From positions 263,349,843-263,413,842 of the forward strand of contig OX352774.1 in the NCBI GenBank assembly GCA_947095535.1: a stretch of 64,000 nt of DNA. The letters run 5' to 3'. A model generated the notes under the pieces. The model had not been told where the DNA came from, made no database searches, and worked only from the letters and a program-made list of their open reading frames with translations. Origin of the DNA: Poecilobothrus nobilitatus (taxonomy: Eukaryota > Arthropoda > Insecta > Diptera > Dolichopodidae). Below, piece by piece: positions 37,733 to 50,062 of this stretch. Made by a program: the position numbers and the translations under genes. Within the stretch, counting starts at the first letter, position 1. Each line of letters begins with the position of its first letter.

Positions 37733-38130
37733 TTAAAACGAAAAAGAAGTTCATATATAGTTGACTTTGTCCACTGAACAATACTCACACCATACATAAG
37801 ACAATGCTGTTACAATAAAATTTAATCATCTTTTGCAAAAATTTCAGATGTATCTTACAAAATTTAAAAAAACAATTTCAGTAAGTACCGAGATATATTT
37901 GTCTAAAGTTTGGAGTTATATGACAGCTACACTTGGGAAAAATCTTATCTGTATTATTTTTTCAGTTATTGTGTGGACGAAGCGGACGAACGGACAAACG
38001 GACTTACTTGGTTAAATCGAGATTAATCGAATAAAAACCATAATCAATTCAGAATTCTGAGCAAGAATATATGTACTTTTTCATATCTCTCTCGTCTCCT
38101 TTAAGGTGTCACAAACTAATTAGTAATTAC
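37733..38130 (-). mobile_element. Family B dispersed element, internally deleted
   Basis: The low-coordinate end GTTAAAACGAAAAAG and the near-palindromic TTGACTTTGTCCAC are the family 3' end. The high-coordinate part carries GGACGAACGGACAAACGGAC (the GTCY run reversed), AATTCAGAATTCTGAGC, then CTCGTCTCCTTTAAGGTGTC followed by ACAAACTAAT. In between, GGAGTTATATGACAGCTAC matches the family's 'TGTCATACAACTCC'. About 400 bp, non-coding. Confidence 0.7.
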
Positions 38131-40728
38131 TTTGCCAAAAAATTGGATGTTTCAGATATATCATAAAAATGTAAAACTTACATTTTACCATAGCTAAAAT
38201 TTCATTCAAATATCCAGTATTCAAAATTGAAACAATTATTATGTAATAAAATATCACAAAAGTGGAGATTTTAAGGAGTACCTTGTCAAAGTTTTGACAA
38301 TGTTGTCTTTAAATTACAGCATAATCGTCATATTTTTATTCTCAGCTACTAAGTAAATGTAATTATACACATTAACTGAAAAATACTGCGGTTATTTATA
38401 ATGTCCAATATTTTCAATATTATACAAAAAATCTACTCTAGTTTTTTTATAGCGAAGTTTCGGTTAGACACAAAAATTTCTGATCTTTAGTTATTTAGCA
38501 GCTAAAAAAATATTGCATTACAAAATTTAGATATGAAGTGTCATATTTAAATTATATTGGGTACAAAACTTGTGTCACTTAATTCAGTGTTATGTAGGCA
38601 TATTTCAAGTTGTCAATTGCGTTTTCTTTAATTTTGTTCTCTATTGTACTACTACTTCAATTATGGAGATCTAATATCGACACACGTGATAAGAATTTAG
38701 AAAATATTGTTTTGTATCTACATTATTTATTTTAATATATAGGTACTAAGTTTTAATCTTTCTGATTGCTTGTATGTGACAAATAAAGAAAAAAGACTTA
38801 TTCAAATAAAATAAAATACATAAGTTAAACGGATAGTGCAAATAATTAGAATATATAACCACAAAAATGTTTGCTTAGCTAAAAAAATTCAATAAAAAAT
38901 GTACAAGGTGGAACTAAAGAAGCGCTTCGTAGATCTTCTAAAATAGTCTTCTAATAAAATTACAAGAGTTATCTTTCAGATAGAATATTTTTTGGAAAAC
39001 TATCTTCTGTCATGTTAAAATCCATCAAAACCGATTGTTTGTCAAATCATTAGAAGAAAACGAAATTATTATATTGTACTAAAAAAGTTAAGAAAAAAAA
39101 TTATGCTTTTAAACTAAATACAAAATACCATAACATTTTATTTAATTTTTAATAGTCATGATTTATTTTCTGATTTAAACACTTTTAATAAATTAGAAAT
39201 CATTTAAATATGACTTTACATAAAGAAAAAAAACAAATTTTTTTTTTTTACATAACCATTAACATATCCTTTTTGATTCTAATCATTATACATAAATATT
39301 ATTTCTTTAACTTAGAAATTATGACTCTCTGTTACATAGTAGTATATAGGTAAAATGTTTTATAAGAGCGTAATATAACAACATATAAAAAAATTTTAAA
39401 CCAAATTGATCTCCTGCCGACATCATTCATCAAATTTAATCAAAATCCTACCTAGGCTAGAACAATTAAAATTACATGGTACATATATACGTATTTAAGG
39501 GACAATACCAAGAACAAAACGGACGGCGCCGTTTTATATATATATATATTTTTTATTTCTTCTCAGACAACACATTCTTGGTGGTCCAAGATTTTAATGT
39601 TATTTTCATTCCCTCAAGAAAATTTTTTTTAAATGTATCGTTGTTGTTTTTGTAATATAATTATAACAGGTTTGAAACCCTTCTGTGATTTCATATTAAG
39701 ATAAATCCTTTGGTATCTCATGACAATGTGGTCAGTATAGAAAATTTATATGTAATAGTGAGTAATATGATTATATTTAAAAAGAAATTGTAGATCATAT
39801 TTGTTGGGCGCATTCCATTGTTAAATATCTAAGTTTATATCTTAGATATACAAAAATAAAAAAGGAGACTATGGATAAATCACACGAAAAATATTACCTG
39901 AGTTTTAAATAAGTTTGTATTTTAGTTAAGAATTGTAATAGTTCATGGTGTATCATGAAGTTATGCATATTTTATTAGAACACAGTAACACATTCAACAT
40001 GATCACCAAAATTTAAAAATTATGTTATTCCTATAGGAACACATTTTAAGTCAACGAATTAAAATTTTACAAAGTTTAAGGATTCTTAAGTCCTAAACAG
40101 TTTAAAAAATTTGAATAAACACTTTTTTATGAATATAATAAAGAATAAAACAGAATTGAACCGAGTTGACAGTCTTATTTCAGAAGAAAAAAAAAATTAT
40201 TTGATTTTAAAATGGTTAATAAAACACCTTATCCAAACTTTTATTCATTAAAGTTTTATTTGCATAACATTCCAAAATAACATTTTTTTTGTAACATACA
40301 AGTTTGGCTTAAAAACATTTTCTAGTGTTATATTCTTTCTTTTACAGGAATACCTCGTAAGATTTTTATTATTCCACTCCAAAAAGAAAAAATTATATTG
40401 TAAAAGGAAAAAAATTTAATATCCTTTTCTCTTTGTCTATGTAATTTTTTTCTAAAAAAAAAATATTTCCTTTGTCTTTTATTATTACTATTTAAAATAT
40501 AATTGACACAACGCAGGACAACTGGTTTTAATTTAGACACAAATTTACCTCCTAAAATTAGAAATCTACAAAATTGGTTGAACATTTAAACCATTATTGC
40601 GGTTTTTGTCAACCTCAGTTTTATAAAAATGTCCTTCAATGCAATATTACAAAATAACTAAATTTGCAAATATAGTTTTACTGAAGTATATGAGGTTTTG
40701 GTAAGAATTAACCAATAAATGTAATAAA
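38131..40728. other. AT-rich DNA, no gene seen
   Basis: A small GC-rich dyad, AAAACGGACGGCGCCGTTTT, lies near 39516. Otherwise nothing is recognised. Confidence 0.5.
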
Positions 40729-41376
40729 AACAAGGCAAAATAAAGTTCAACGGTTATTAAAAGCATACATTTTCCAAAAGACAAGGCAAACAGTTAAGAA
40801 TATTGTGACTTGCACCAAAATTTCTAATTTTTCATAGAATTTTTAAAAGACACTTTCTGGAATTTTAAGGGAAAATTTATAAAGTTAAGAAAAGCTATTA
40901 ACACATGTAAAACAATTTTGCTTTAATTTTTATGATTACGATAAAATTTGCACAGGTGTTCAAATTATGTTTGAAAATAGAAAAATTTCAATTTGTGACA
41001 TCTAATTGGCCTTAAATAAAGTGTGCTTACAAAATAATTCTCTGAAGTAACTTCTTCAGAAAAGATCATTATTCTCTCAAAATTTCAAGGCTCTAACTAA
41101 AAACGAGACAGAAAAGCAAAATCTTGCAAAATTTTGCCCAAATGACGGTAAATTGACTTTGAGTAGCTGCTGGTTCGTAATGGTTGTGACTACATAAGAA
41201 AGTTTTTCTAAAACATTAATTTTTTTAAAAGATCTATCAATGATTATCATTTCATTGTTCTGTCGTAAACATTGTAGAAGTTTTTTTTTTATAAAGAAAC
41301 AGATGGACGAACGAATGGACAGATTGAAACTAATAACCAAATTTTTAAAATTTGTTTTGAAAGATATGCTAAAAAT
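40729..41376 (-). mobile_element. Family A dispersed element, full-length type
   Basis: Read on the minus strand it starts TTTTTAGCATATCTTTC, then TTAGTTTCAATCTGTCCATTC with a GTCC/GTTC run, CTTCTACAATGTTTACG, 'TAGTTAGAGCCTTG', 'AACACCTGTGCAAATTTTA', and ends AAAATGTATGCTTTTAATAA then TTTATTTTGCCTTG. The same termini and order as the copies at 34338 and 545. The 87-codon minus frame inside it (41077-41340) is accidental. Confidence 0.75.
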
Positions 41377-42477
41377 TAATTATCATTCTACAGATATATT
41401 GCAGTAATAATAATGACACCTATGTAAAAGTGAGTGACAATTGTCTAAATATAAAAAATATTGTTTACCTGTTAAATAAATAAAAGTATATATTTAAAAG
41501 AAAGGGATAAAATAAAAGTGAACCAATAATCGAGGTCCTAGCATACCACTTATACCTCTTTAATAGTAGTTTGCTTTTTCTGAACCATAGTATAATAAAA
41601 AAAACAGTGCTTGTATAAATCCTGCTTCTTACATTCTATAATTAACCTATTTAATACTTTTTGTATTTACTTTGGATTTACTCTTTAAATTTTAGTTGAA
41701 AAATGTGTTTAACTTTAATTTAAAATTAATAAAGAAATTAAAAAAAAAAAATGTTTTAATGCAGAACTAAAACTTTTCGTTTTTTTTTGTCAATTGATTC
41801 CTTTTAAACAGGATGTGACATGTTGCGTGTATCACGCATTACCTGTAGAATTTATTGGTTGGAGTTACATGCATCAACAATTTTTAAAACATTATTTTTA
41901 CAAAATTAACAAAATAACTTTTTGTTTTTTATTCCACATGATACCTTATATTATATCTTTTGGAGTATTGTATTGATTTTATTCGATGCCTTCAAAAAGG
42001 ACAATACTATTTATACAAAATATATAGTATGTATTTAAATTAAAATTAACCCTTTGTGAAGCTGAATTAATATATGTAATTTTGTGAATTTAGTGAAAAA
42101 CAAAATATCAGATCGATTGCTTTGTAAGTGTGAAGAAACTTCTTCAAAGAGATGATCTGAGCTTGAATGAAAGAATGTCTAAGAAGCAACTAGATAGATA
42201 TATTATTAAATAATTAATAAACAACCGTTATTATTAAAAATGAAAAATTGAAATTTGAAAAATTTTAAAATTTAAGATATAACGGATGTACACTTAGTTG
42301 ACAACCTTAAAAATTTTGATATGATTTCAAATTAAAGCAAAAAGGTTTTAGTGATACATTCATATTTTTTCATTATTTTTTAATCAATTTCATTATGTTT
42401 TTGTTTCTCTGTTTCTGTTTTTTTTTTGTTCTTATCAAAAATTAAAATAACAATAATTAATTCAACTTAATTACATG
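41377..42477. other. AT-rich DNA, no gene seen
   Basis: The near-palindrome GAAGAAACTTCTTC near 42133 is the only distinct motif. The 60-codon plus frame at 41794 has no support. Confidence 0.5.
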
Positions 42478-42690
42478 GTCCGTCTGTCTGTCCGTATTAC
42501 TGTTTCTCATATTCGGAAAAATTCATTTTCATTTTTTTTTAGGGACGAATCATCGTAAGACACTATAGAGAAGAGGAATAAGCACGACTTCTGTTTAGGA
42601 ATTTAATGCTCTAAGCTTCATTTGACTTTTATGATCAAACAATAGGTTATATGACCTTCTAGTACTAATGCAGTAAGTAGTACATTGTCA
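42478..42690 (+). mobile_element. Family C dispersed repeat, copy 3
   Basis: Begins with a GTCC/GTCT run (GGTCCGTCTGTCTGTCCGTA), then GACGAATCATCGTAAGACAC, TTCTGTTTAGGAATTTAATG and AACAATAGGTTATATGACCT then TCTAGTACTA. The last two blocks match 35515-35690 (reversed) and 37540-37732. The GTCY run is seen only in this copy and may belong to a different element. Confidence 0.5.
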
Positions 42691-43520
42691 AAATGTTTAC
42701 AACCGAAATATAATTTAAAATTTTTTTCGAAAATCTTGAAACAAAAATGCATCTGAAAGCGATTCATAGTAAACTTATAATACATATTTTTTCGCACCCC
42801 GTTCCATGTCTTCTAAACACTCAAAAAGGTTTTTTCATTTCAATTTTCACAAATAATCACAAATGGTTTCATAAAAAAAAATTTGTCAGAGTCAGAAGAA
42901 ATCAGTTTACATATTTTACATATCAAGACTGCTTTTTTTGAGTACTGTGCAAAGCTTTTTGAAGGTGAGCGATAAAAATTTGAAATATTATATTTATACT
43001 TTTAAAAAAGTGCCTAAAAATTTTGAAAGAAACATTTTTGAATTATATAATGATTTTTATTATTTTTATGGACATGAATTGCTTTAGAAAATGTTTCTTT
43101 TACACTTTGGAATTTAGTCATTTAATTCAAAACACCACATTTCTATTTGTCATTTCATTTTGATTTTAATTATCCATTGCACGAAATATGAAAATACAGA
43201 AAAATAAAGAAAAATAAAAATAAAAATAACAAATTAAAATTCATGATGTGGTAGAAAAGATCAAAAGACCAAAGACCTTTACCAAAGGAATTATAATCGA
43301 AATACTGAAAATATTTCATTTTCATATACATACATTTGTTTTAATTTTAGCTTTTTACTATATATCTACAATATCTGAACTGACAACCTTTGCATTTGAG
43401 GGCATTTTACTCTTCAATAAATGTTTATTCTCTTTCTGTTTTTTGTTTTCTTCGAAAACATTATTTTGTTATCATCATCAGAACGTTGTAATCAATATTA
43501 GAGTATTAATCATCATATAG

Positions 43521-43583
43521 TCAATGATAAACGTGATTATTTTTATCATTCATATTTTCGATGGTTTCCTGACAAGGATGATG
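43521..43583 (-). other. Possible small terminal exon (20 residues)
   Basis: On the minus strand a pyrimidine-rich tract leads into TTTCTCCTTCTGCAG, a good acceptor, at about 43584. The next 20 codons (HHPCQETIENMNDKNNHVYH) are open and end in TGA at 43521-43523. The segment is less AT-biased than its neighbours. A short open stretch after a CAG is weak evidence alone. If real, its gene lies at higher coordinates. Confidence 0.2.
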
Positions 43584-43851
43584 CTGCAGAAGGAGAAACC
43601 CAAAAGAAAAAAAAATTGAGGAATAAATATTTTCAATAACGAATATTTAGTGCCTATACTTGAAACTAATTTTTATGTGTGGAAACCCATTGCTTATGGT
43701 TTCAAACAGATAATTACAAGCAATTTAACGAATTGTTCTAAAAAAATTAGGAGTCATTTAATGAGAGTTATCTAAAAAATCAATTAAGCAATGGATGAAT
43801 TAATTTGTATAATAAATAAATCAATTTTATCTCACTGTTTGCTATATATCC

Positions 43852-43930
43852 CAGTCTCACATAGCTGATCAGTGACCCAATACTTAAGTAGTCTACCTTT
43901 TAATCGAAAAGTCGTAGATTGAAGCACTAT
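43852..43930 (+). pseudogene. tRNA-like relic (tRNA-Lys-like)
   Basis: ATAGCTGATCAGT resembles a D-arm / box A, ACCTTTTAATCGAAAAGTC resembles the Lys(UUU) anticodon arm of dipteran tRNA-Lys, and GTAGATTGAAGCAC sits where the T-arm / box B would be. About 11 extra bases separate the D-arm from the anticodon arm and the acceptor stem is not visible. It is not functional: either a decayed tRNA copy or the head of a tRNA-derived SINE. Confidence 0.3.
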
Positions 43931-45540
43931 TTGTTACTAAAGGTTATGAATTTCAGAATTATCTTTTTGACAACACTCGTTCTAACCGTATTTCCTTCTT
44001 CCAATGACATCACCAAAAAATTGATTAACACAGAAAATTTTTTCAGTTCATTTCTTAAATAAAATATTTTATGGCGTTATTTCCTGTACTATTTTGTTTT
44101 GTGACCATGTATTGAAATATTTTTTATAAAAAAGATTTTCTCATCAGTTTCCTATTTTTTTTTTCGATATTTTTTTTTATAGAAAGAATCAATCATTGAT
44201 TGGAATTTGCAATTCCTCTGACATAATCTTTTGATCAGGATCACATCAGTTAAAGATTTTCTTTTCCTGTTTTGTCAGTAAAAATGAACATGAAAAAAAA
44301 ATTAAAGAAAAAGTAAAAATAAAAATTCAAACATTTTCATTTTACTTTTATTCTGTTTTTTTTTTTTTCTTTTTTATTTTTTGGTTTCATAGTTTTCACA
44401 ATTTTTGAAAAATAAAATCCGTTTTACATTATTTGAAGAGAAGAGACAATGGTTGGTACCCAATAGGCAGACATAACCAATAACAAAGAAAAGCATGTCA
44501 TCCAGAAAATATATTTTCTTTTCTCTTTGTTTTGTGTTTTTTTTTGTTTTTCTTGTTCTTGTTTAAAATAGGAGCAACAAAAAATGAAACAAAAAGAAAA
44601 AGAAGCAAAATCAATTGATAACTATTGGTACACTTTAGAATTGAAACTAAGTTCGAAAACAAAAAGACATTTACAGTTAATTTTGTACATCTTCTAAAAG
44701 GACAAAATATAGAATTTTCAATTGAATTGCAGATCATTTCCGCAACACAAAAAAAAAATATAAATAAATTCTCTGTCTTCATCATAATAAAGACAACATC
44801 ATCTTTGAAAGTCTGTGGAAAATTGGGGGATGACATAGAACAGGAAGTTGAATACACATTACACATACATATATATATAATGAATGTATTATTTTATTAG
44901 ATACTTGTTCATAGTTTCTCTTGAAAATTAAATCGATATGTCTAGGCTTCTAGGATTTTCAAGTTTATCAACAAATGCAATCATCATTATTATCATCAGT
45001 CAATCAATACTGATTCTGATTATCACATTATAATTGTCATAAAATTTTTAAAATGTTTCCTTTTCTAGTCTTCAGTTTTTTTTTTCTTTAAGAGAGGTAA
45101 TTTTGGAACGAAAGAAAACCAAATTGAACCAAATGGACTATCACTTTATATATACATTCATATTGTAACAAATAAACAAAAGCATATATTTCTGTTCTTT
45201 TAATTTAGTTTAGTTTAGTTTTTTAATAGTAGAATGATTTGTCGTTGATGTTTTTATCTATGTATGTTGGTTTTGTGTTCTCCACACCAGGAGGTGTACG
45301 TTTTTTTATCACCTTACATCATTCAATTTTTTGTTTTTTTTTTTTTTTTTATTGGTATTCTGATTAGAATTTTTAGTTTTATAAAAAGATATTAAAAAAT
45401 ATTTTTTTTTATTTTTGGACCCTGAGAATTGAAAACAAAACCTTTTAAAAATGACATTAGAATTATTTACTGTTTTTTAAAAATTATAATGACATTTATG
45501 TGTTCGAGTTTTATTTTGGTGGGTCAAATATTTAAAATTT

Positions 45541-46510
45541 ATTATACCCGTACGATAGGATCGGGTATAATAAAATTAATCCTCCGTTTGTAACACCTCG
45601 AAATAAGCGAGCTAGATATACCTTCAAAGGTATGGATCGGATCAGAAAAAAAATCTAAGACTTTTGAGCCATATCCGCCCGTCCGTCCGTCAGCACGCTA
45701 ACTCAAAAACTAAGAAAGCTAGAATCTTGAAATTTACACAAAATATTCTGGGAGTAATTTCCCTATTTTTTTTGATTGAGTTTGGACCAAACCTTAGGGC
45801 AGCTCTCGAACACCGAACTTTTAGATCCCCACATTTTTTTTGAAATAGAGCTATGAAATTTTAACTACTGATAGATATCACAAAAATATTAATTTTAATT
45901 TTTATAACTTTTTTTTGTAGCCCCATCCGTTACGGAGCTACAGCTCCCCAAAGGTTCAAAAAAGCTCTATATTTAAATTGTTATAGCACAAGTTGTATAA
46001 GGTATATCTTCATTTTGAAAACGCCAAACGATTACTACTTTTATTAGCTTTAAAAGTATATATACAATAAATATATTTTTGTGGCATACAGTGTCTTAAT
46101 TTACCGTTATGCGAAACTAAAATTTTGGAAAATCCTTTAACCCTTCTATCTTCTAAACGGTTTAATTTGAAAACTTGCAATTTTGACAGAAGTTAGATCT
46201 TTAAAAATAAGTATGAGTCATTTCAGAAATTTTTTTTGTATCACCCCCCGTTTAGGAGCTGTAAGGGGTCAAAAACTGAAAATTTCCAATTTTTAAACAC
46301 CTGTAACTTGAACACCTGTTAAAATTTTTTTGAAGTAATACACAAAAATTAAAGCTTCAACATTATACTCTTATTTCTGTTAACAACTTTATTTAATAAT
46401 ATATGGTTACTTCATAATTGACGAAAGAGTTACTTGATTTTTTCAAATTTTCTAACAAATTTCTTTAACTAATTTTTTGCATTTTGTTTTACTCGATAAT
46501 TTGAAATTGT
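45541..46510 (+). mobile_element. Chimeric element: family B head joined to family A body
   Basis: The head starts ATTATACCCGTACGATAGGA, then GGGTATAATAAAATTAATCC, GTTTGTAACACCTCG, GAGCTAGATATACC, TATGGATCGGATCAGA and a GTCC run, as in the family B copy at 48982. From about 45835 the sequence switches to family A order: AGAGCTATGAAATTTTAACT, CCGTTACGGAGCTACAGCTC, TTACCGTTATGCGAAAC, CACCTGTAACTTG. The family A 3' terminal motif (AAAATGTGC..) was not found, so the right end is approximate. Non-coding. Confidence 0.65.
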
Positions 46511-47094
46511 TGAGGATATAATGCGTAGTACAAAAAAATGTAAATAAATAAACAACATAACGGTTGCTTGAAGAATTTTTATTTATATGATATTAATATA
46601 TATACATACTTATATAATATCATGTTTATTTACATATCGTATATGTCACTGATGAATGAATGATAAGAGATAGATGTATATTATATAGCGCCGTATTTAC
46701 ATACATATATGTATTTTATTGTACTTATAAGAAATTATTCTATGAATGGAAATATTTTTAAAGAAATATTGCAATATATGGCGATATACTTATAACAATA
46801 TAAATATGCTATGTGCGTATTAATATAATGTAATATTTAAAATTATATTTACTATTTTGTAATTTAATATACACTTACCACTTAGTATTAAATGGTACTA
46901 TAGAATATTTGAAAAAGTTTTGGATTGATAATCGTTATGTGGAAGGTTAGAATCTGCTTTTGAAGAATGTATAAACATATAGATGGAATATATGTATGTA
47001 CAACCCATAGTTTTAGAAATTATAAAATTCACCCAAATTATTTTAAAATACTAAAATATTAAAAAAATAATATTGTAAGCAGAGTGACAAGCTG
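46511..47094. other. AT-rich DNA, nothing recognised
   Basis: TA-rich patches only. Confidence 0.55.
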
Positions 47095-47165
47095 TGAACA
47101 TACTAACGGTTCGTACGGGTATCTAAGAGTTGACAAAGGCAACTGTAATTCTTTCTCGTTTTTTT
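47095..47165 (+). mobile_element. Family B 3'-end fragment
   Basis: GGTTCGTACGGGTATCTAAG followed by AGTTGACAAAGGCAACT and CTTTCTCGTTTTT matches the last 70 bp of the family B copies at 48982 and 54938. The rest of the element is absent. Confidence 0.65.
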
Positions 47166-48981
47166 TAAAGTTTTATTTGTCAATGAGGAATAAAAACAAA
47201 AAATGCAGCATGCAGCAAGAATTGTTTTATTTTAATGTTGTCTTGCAACCTTGTTGTTTTTTTTTCAAATATATTTTATAACTATATAAAACTGTTACAA
47301 TGTCAAATATTGCAATTTTTGACATTGTAACAATTTTCTGGATATATTAAAAGCTATTATGATAATTGTTTTAATTTTGGTTATGCGTAAATTTCACTTA
47401 ATTTAAAATATGATTTCAATTGATTCCAATCAATCTTTTTTTTTTATATTCCATAATATAAAATATAGTTCTCCATACTCCACTAATACTAAAAAATAAT
47501 TAAAAAAAATTTATTTTTGATTAGTATTTTTTTATTTTTTTTTATATTTCTGAAGGCTGAGCTAACGTATCAGTTATCATTAGACTAGAAGTATCCGTAG
47601 TGCAATTGTTCAAACGGAAGAACTTTTTGAAAAGCTTTTAAGTCACCATGTTATAAAAGAATATCAAAGAATTCACCAAAATCTTCAAAAAACAAACTGC
47701 CGAGAAATTTTCGTTTTCGGTTCTAGATAAATTAAAACAGTTACAAAGACAGTATTCAACGATTTCTATGATTCAAATTAGAAAAGATAAAACTTATAAC
47801 AATTGATATTTCAATTTTACTCCCTTTGCCAACCATTCAGTTTCCTTATTGTAATACAGTACATTATTACTACAATAATGGATCGATCCGATAAGTTAAA
47901 CTGAACGTTTACTCTGAAACTGAAGTTTTATTTTTAGAGAACCTTTATGGATAAAATCTGCATATGCGCATTTAAGATTTATTATATAATAGCAAATTAC
48001 AAAAATGTAAAAACAAACTTTAATGACATATAACATTATTCAAAAACTGTCAGTTTTTAAAATTTGTAATATATAAAGTTTCGAAAAAAGGCAGTTCATT
48101 TCAATAATTTGTCTCTATTTGTTTTATGCAACCTTTATTATGCTTATCAAATCATATTTGTATTATAATATTATATGGTATATTTGAAGTTGGTTGTACA
48201 ATGTACATTAAGTGCCATGTTGACATACTAACAATTATATTCATTTATCATATTTTAATCAATCAATGCACAGCAAATTGAGTTATTACGCAATTTGACA
48301 AAAATTTATATACATTGACAGATGTTTACAACTAAATTGACAAATATTGATAATATAATTGACAACATGTCACTAAGAAAATTAGATATTACGCAAAAGT
48401 GCGAAATTTGATATTTTTTTTTTTCGTTGGCTTTAAATGTTTGTTTAAAAATTTTCCTTTTTTCCTGTATAATAATTTTTTTTCGGGGCATTCCGTTACC
48501 TTGTTTTTTGTTTTTTATTTGATTGAATATTAATTTTTAGTTTAATGGATAATTAATTTATCCAATCATCAATAATAGATTATACGTCATAATAGAAATT
48601 GCTTTTTGAATTTATAAGAAATAAATTGAAGAAATTAATTTAATAAATTAAATAAGAAGAAATAATTAATTAGTTAATTAATTATGTTAAGTTGATTGCT
48701 TTATGTATATTTTCTTTTTGCCGCAAAAGTTCGCAATATTATTCTTACTCGAAGCCCATTAAAAAAAATTAGCACTTAAAATTGAGCATATCAAAATTGA
48801 ATATCTCATAAGTACATTTTCATATCATTTTTATTTAACATATTTTATGTTTTTTTTTTTATTTATTTTTCCATTGGTTTAAAGGACCTCTTGTCTTTTT
48901 ATTTTTGAATAGGAAGAACAATTGTTTTTTTTTTAAATTGCTTAAACATGCTTGAATTGTACTGATATATACACATATTTT
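47166..48981. other. AT-rich DNA, no gene seen
   Basis: Contains the hairpin at 47293-47332. No coding frame or family element was recognised. Confidence 0.5.
47293..47332. repeat. Perfect 15-bp inverted repeat
   Basis: TGTTACAATGTCAAA (47293-47307) and TTTGACATTGTAACA (47318-47332) flank the 10-nt loop TATTGCAATT. Confidence 0.9.
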
Positions 48982-50062
48982 TATATCCGTATGAACTATG
49001 CTCAAGGGTATAATAAATTTGCCATTACGTTTGTGACACCTTAAAGGAGTCGAGCTAGATATAGTGTCAACTGTATGGATTGGCTCAGAATCGAATTTTG
49101 AGTCGATTAAGCCATCTACGTTCGTTCGTCCGCACGATAACTCAAAAAATAAAGGAGCTAGGGAGCGAAAAACTTTTTTACGTCACTTTTGCAAAATTGT
49201 TAGTTTCACTATTTAAATCCAGCTTTTTTGGCTGCCATACAACTTTTTTCTTTATATGGAAATAACTCAGTATCTATTAAATCTAGTTATCTCAAATTTT
49301 GCAAAATCGAGTTATAGAACAACAACACCTGTAAAATTTAGTTGTGCTGCGGCGACAGGTTCGGGTAACTGCCATACAACTTATCTTTTTAAATGTAAAT
49401 AACTCAGTGCCTATTAAAACTAGGTATCTGAAATTTTGTGAAAAGGTGTCGAGTTACATGCCAAAAACTTTTGTCAACTTTGGTTGGTCTAGAGCAGCCG
49501 GTTCAGGCTACTTGCACCTCTTGGAACCTAATGAAGCAAGGCGTCTGAAATTTTATAAATAATGATCAAGTTTAGTGGCAACAACTTCTGTAAAATTTGG
49601 TTGTGATGGTGCGACTGGTTCGGCTAGCTGCCATACAACTTTTCTATTTAAATGAAAATAACTCAGTCTCTATTGAAGCTAGCTATCTGAAATTTTGTGA
49701 AAAGGTGTCGAGTTACATGTCAACAAATTTTGTAAAATTTTGTTGATCTAGAGCAGCCGGTTCAGGCATCTTGTACCTCTTGGAAATTAATGAAGCTAGG
49801 CATCTGCAATCTTGCAAATGATGATCAAGTTTTATGGCAACAACTTTTGTAAAATTTGGTTTTGCTGGTGCAATAGATTTGGTAGCTGTCATACAACTCC
49901 ACAATTTACCTAAATATATCTCATTAGTTATAACGTCGGTACTAAAACATCTGAAATTGTTTAAAAGATGATCAAGTTATATAGAAACAGAATATATTAC
50001 GTTTATACGGGTATCCCAGAGTTGACATAGTCTACTCTACTGCACACTTTCTCGTTTTAAAT
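48982..50062 (+). mobile_element. Family B dispersed element, longest copy
   Basis: Starts TATATCCGTATGAAC, then CAAGGGTATAATAAATTTGC, TTACGTTTGTGACACC, GAGTCGAGCTAGATATAG, a GTTC/GTCC run and ATAACTCA. The right end reads TTTATACGGGTATCCCAGAG, TTGACATAGTCTACTC, CACTTTCTCGTTTTAA. The left TATnCCGTATGAAC and right GTTnATACGGGTAT motifs are inverted. GAGTTGACA..GTCTACTC is a near-palindromic hairpin close to the 3' end, a feature shared with Helitron-type elements (assignment inferred). The core carries 138-bp and 258-bp tandem units. It has no transposase or helicase frame. It is almost collinear with the inverted copy at 54938-55322, which lacks the core. Confidence 0.75.
49261..49900 (+). 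repeat. Internal tandem repeats of the family B element (about 258 bp)
   Basis: AATAACTCAG occurs at 49261, 49399 and 49657, and AAAAGGTGTCGAGTTACATG at 49441 and 49700. Each 258-bp unit carries 'CTGCCATACAACTT', 'AATAACTCAGT', 'GAGTTACATG', 'TAGAGCAGCCGGTTCAGGC' and 'ATGATCAAGTTT'. The first unit is truncated. Confidence 0.8.

Larger units (their letters stand above)
42691..45540. other. AT-rich DNA with a possible exon and a tRNA-like relic
   Basis: Apart from the two items listed separately (43521-43583, 43852-43930) there is only low-complexity DNA. Overlapping open frames at 44498-44866 (minus) and 44625-44900 (plus) are long for this region but show no splice signals or recognisable domain. 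I left them out as genes. Confidence 0.45.

Noticed and set aside
39510..39540. GC-rich dyad AAAACGGACGGCGCCGTTTT as a terminator or operator
   Set aside because: Only a 7-bp stem, isolated, eukaryotic context; no neighbouring gene.
43248..43520. 90-codon plus frame
   Set aside because: Phe/Ile/Leu-rich without splice or start context; no domain seen.
44498..44900. Opposed frames of 122 codons (minus) and 91 codons (plus)
   Set aside because: Both strands are open over the same DNA, neither has an acceptor/donor pair or recognisable motif, and I could not choose between them.
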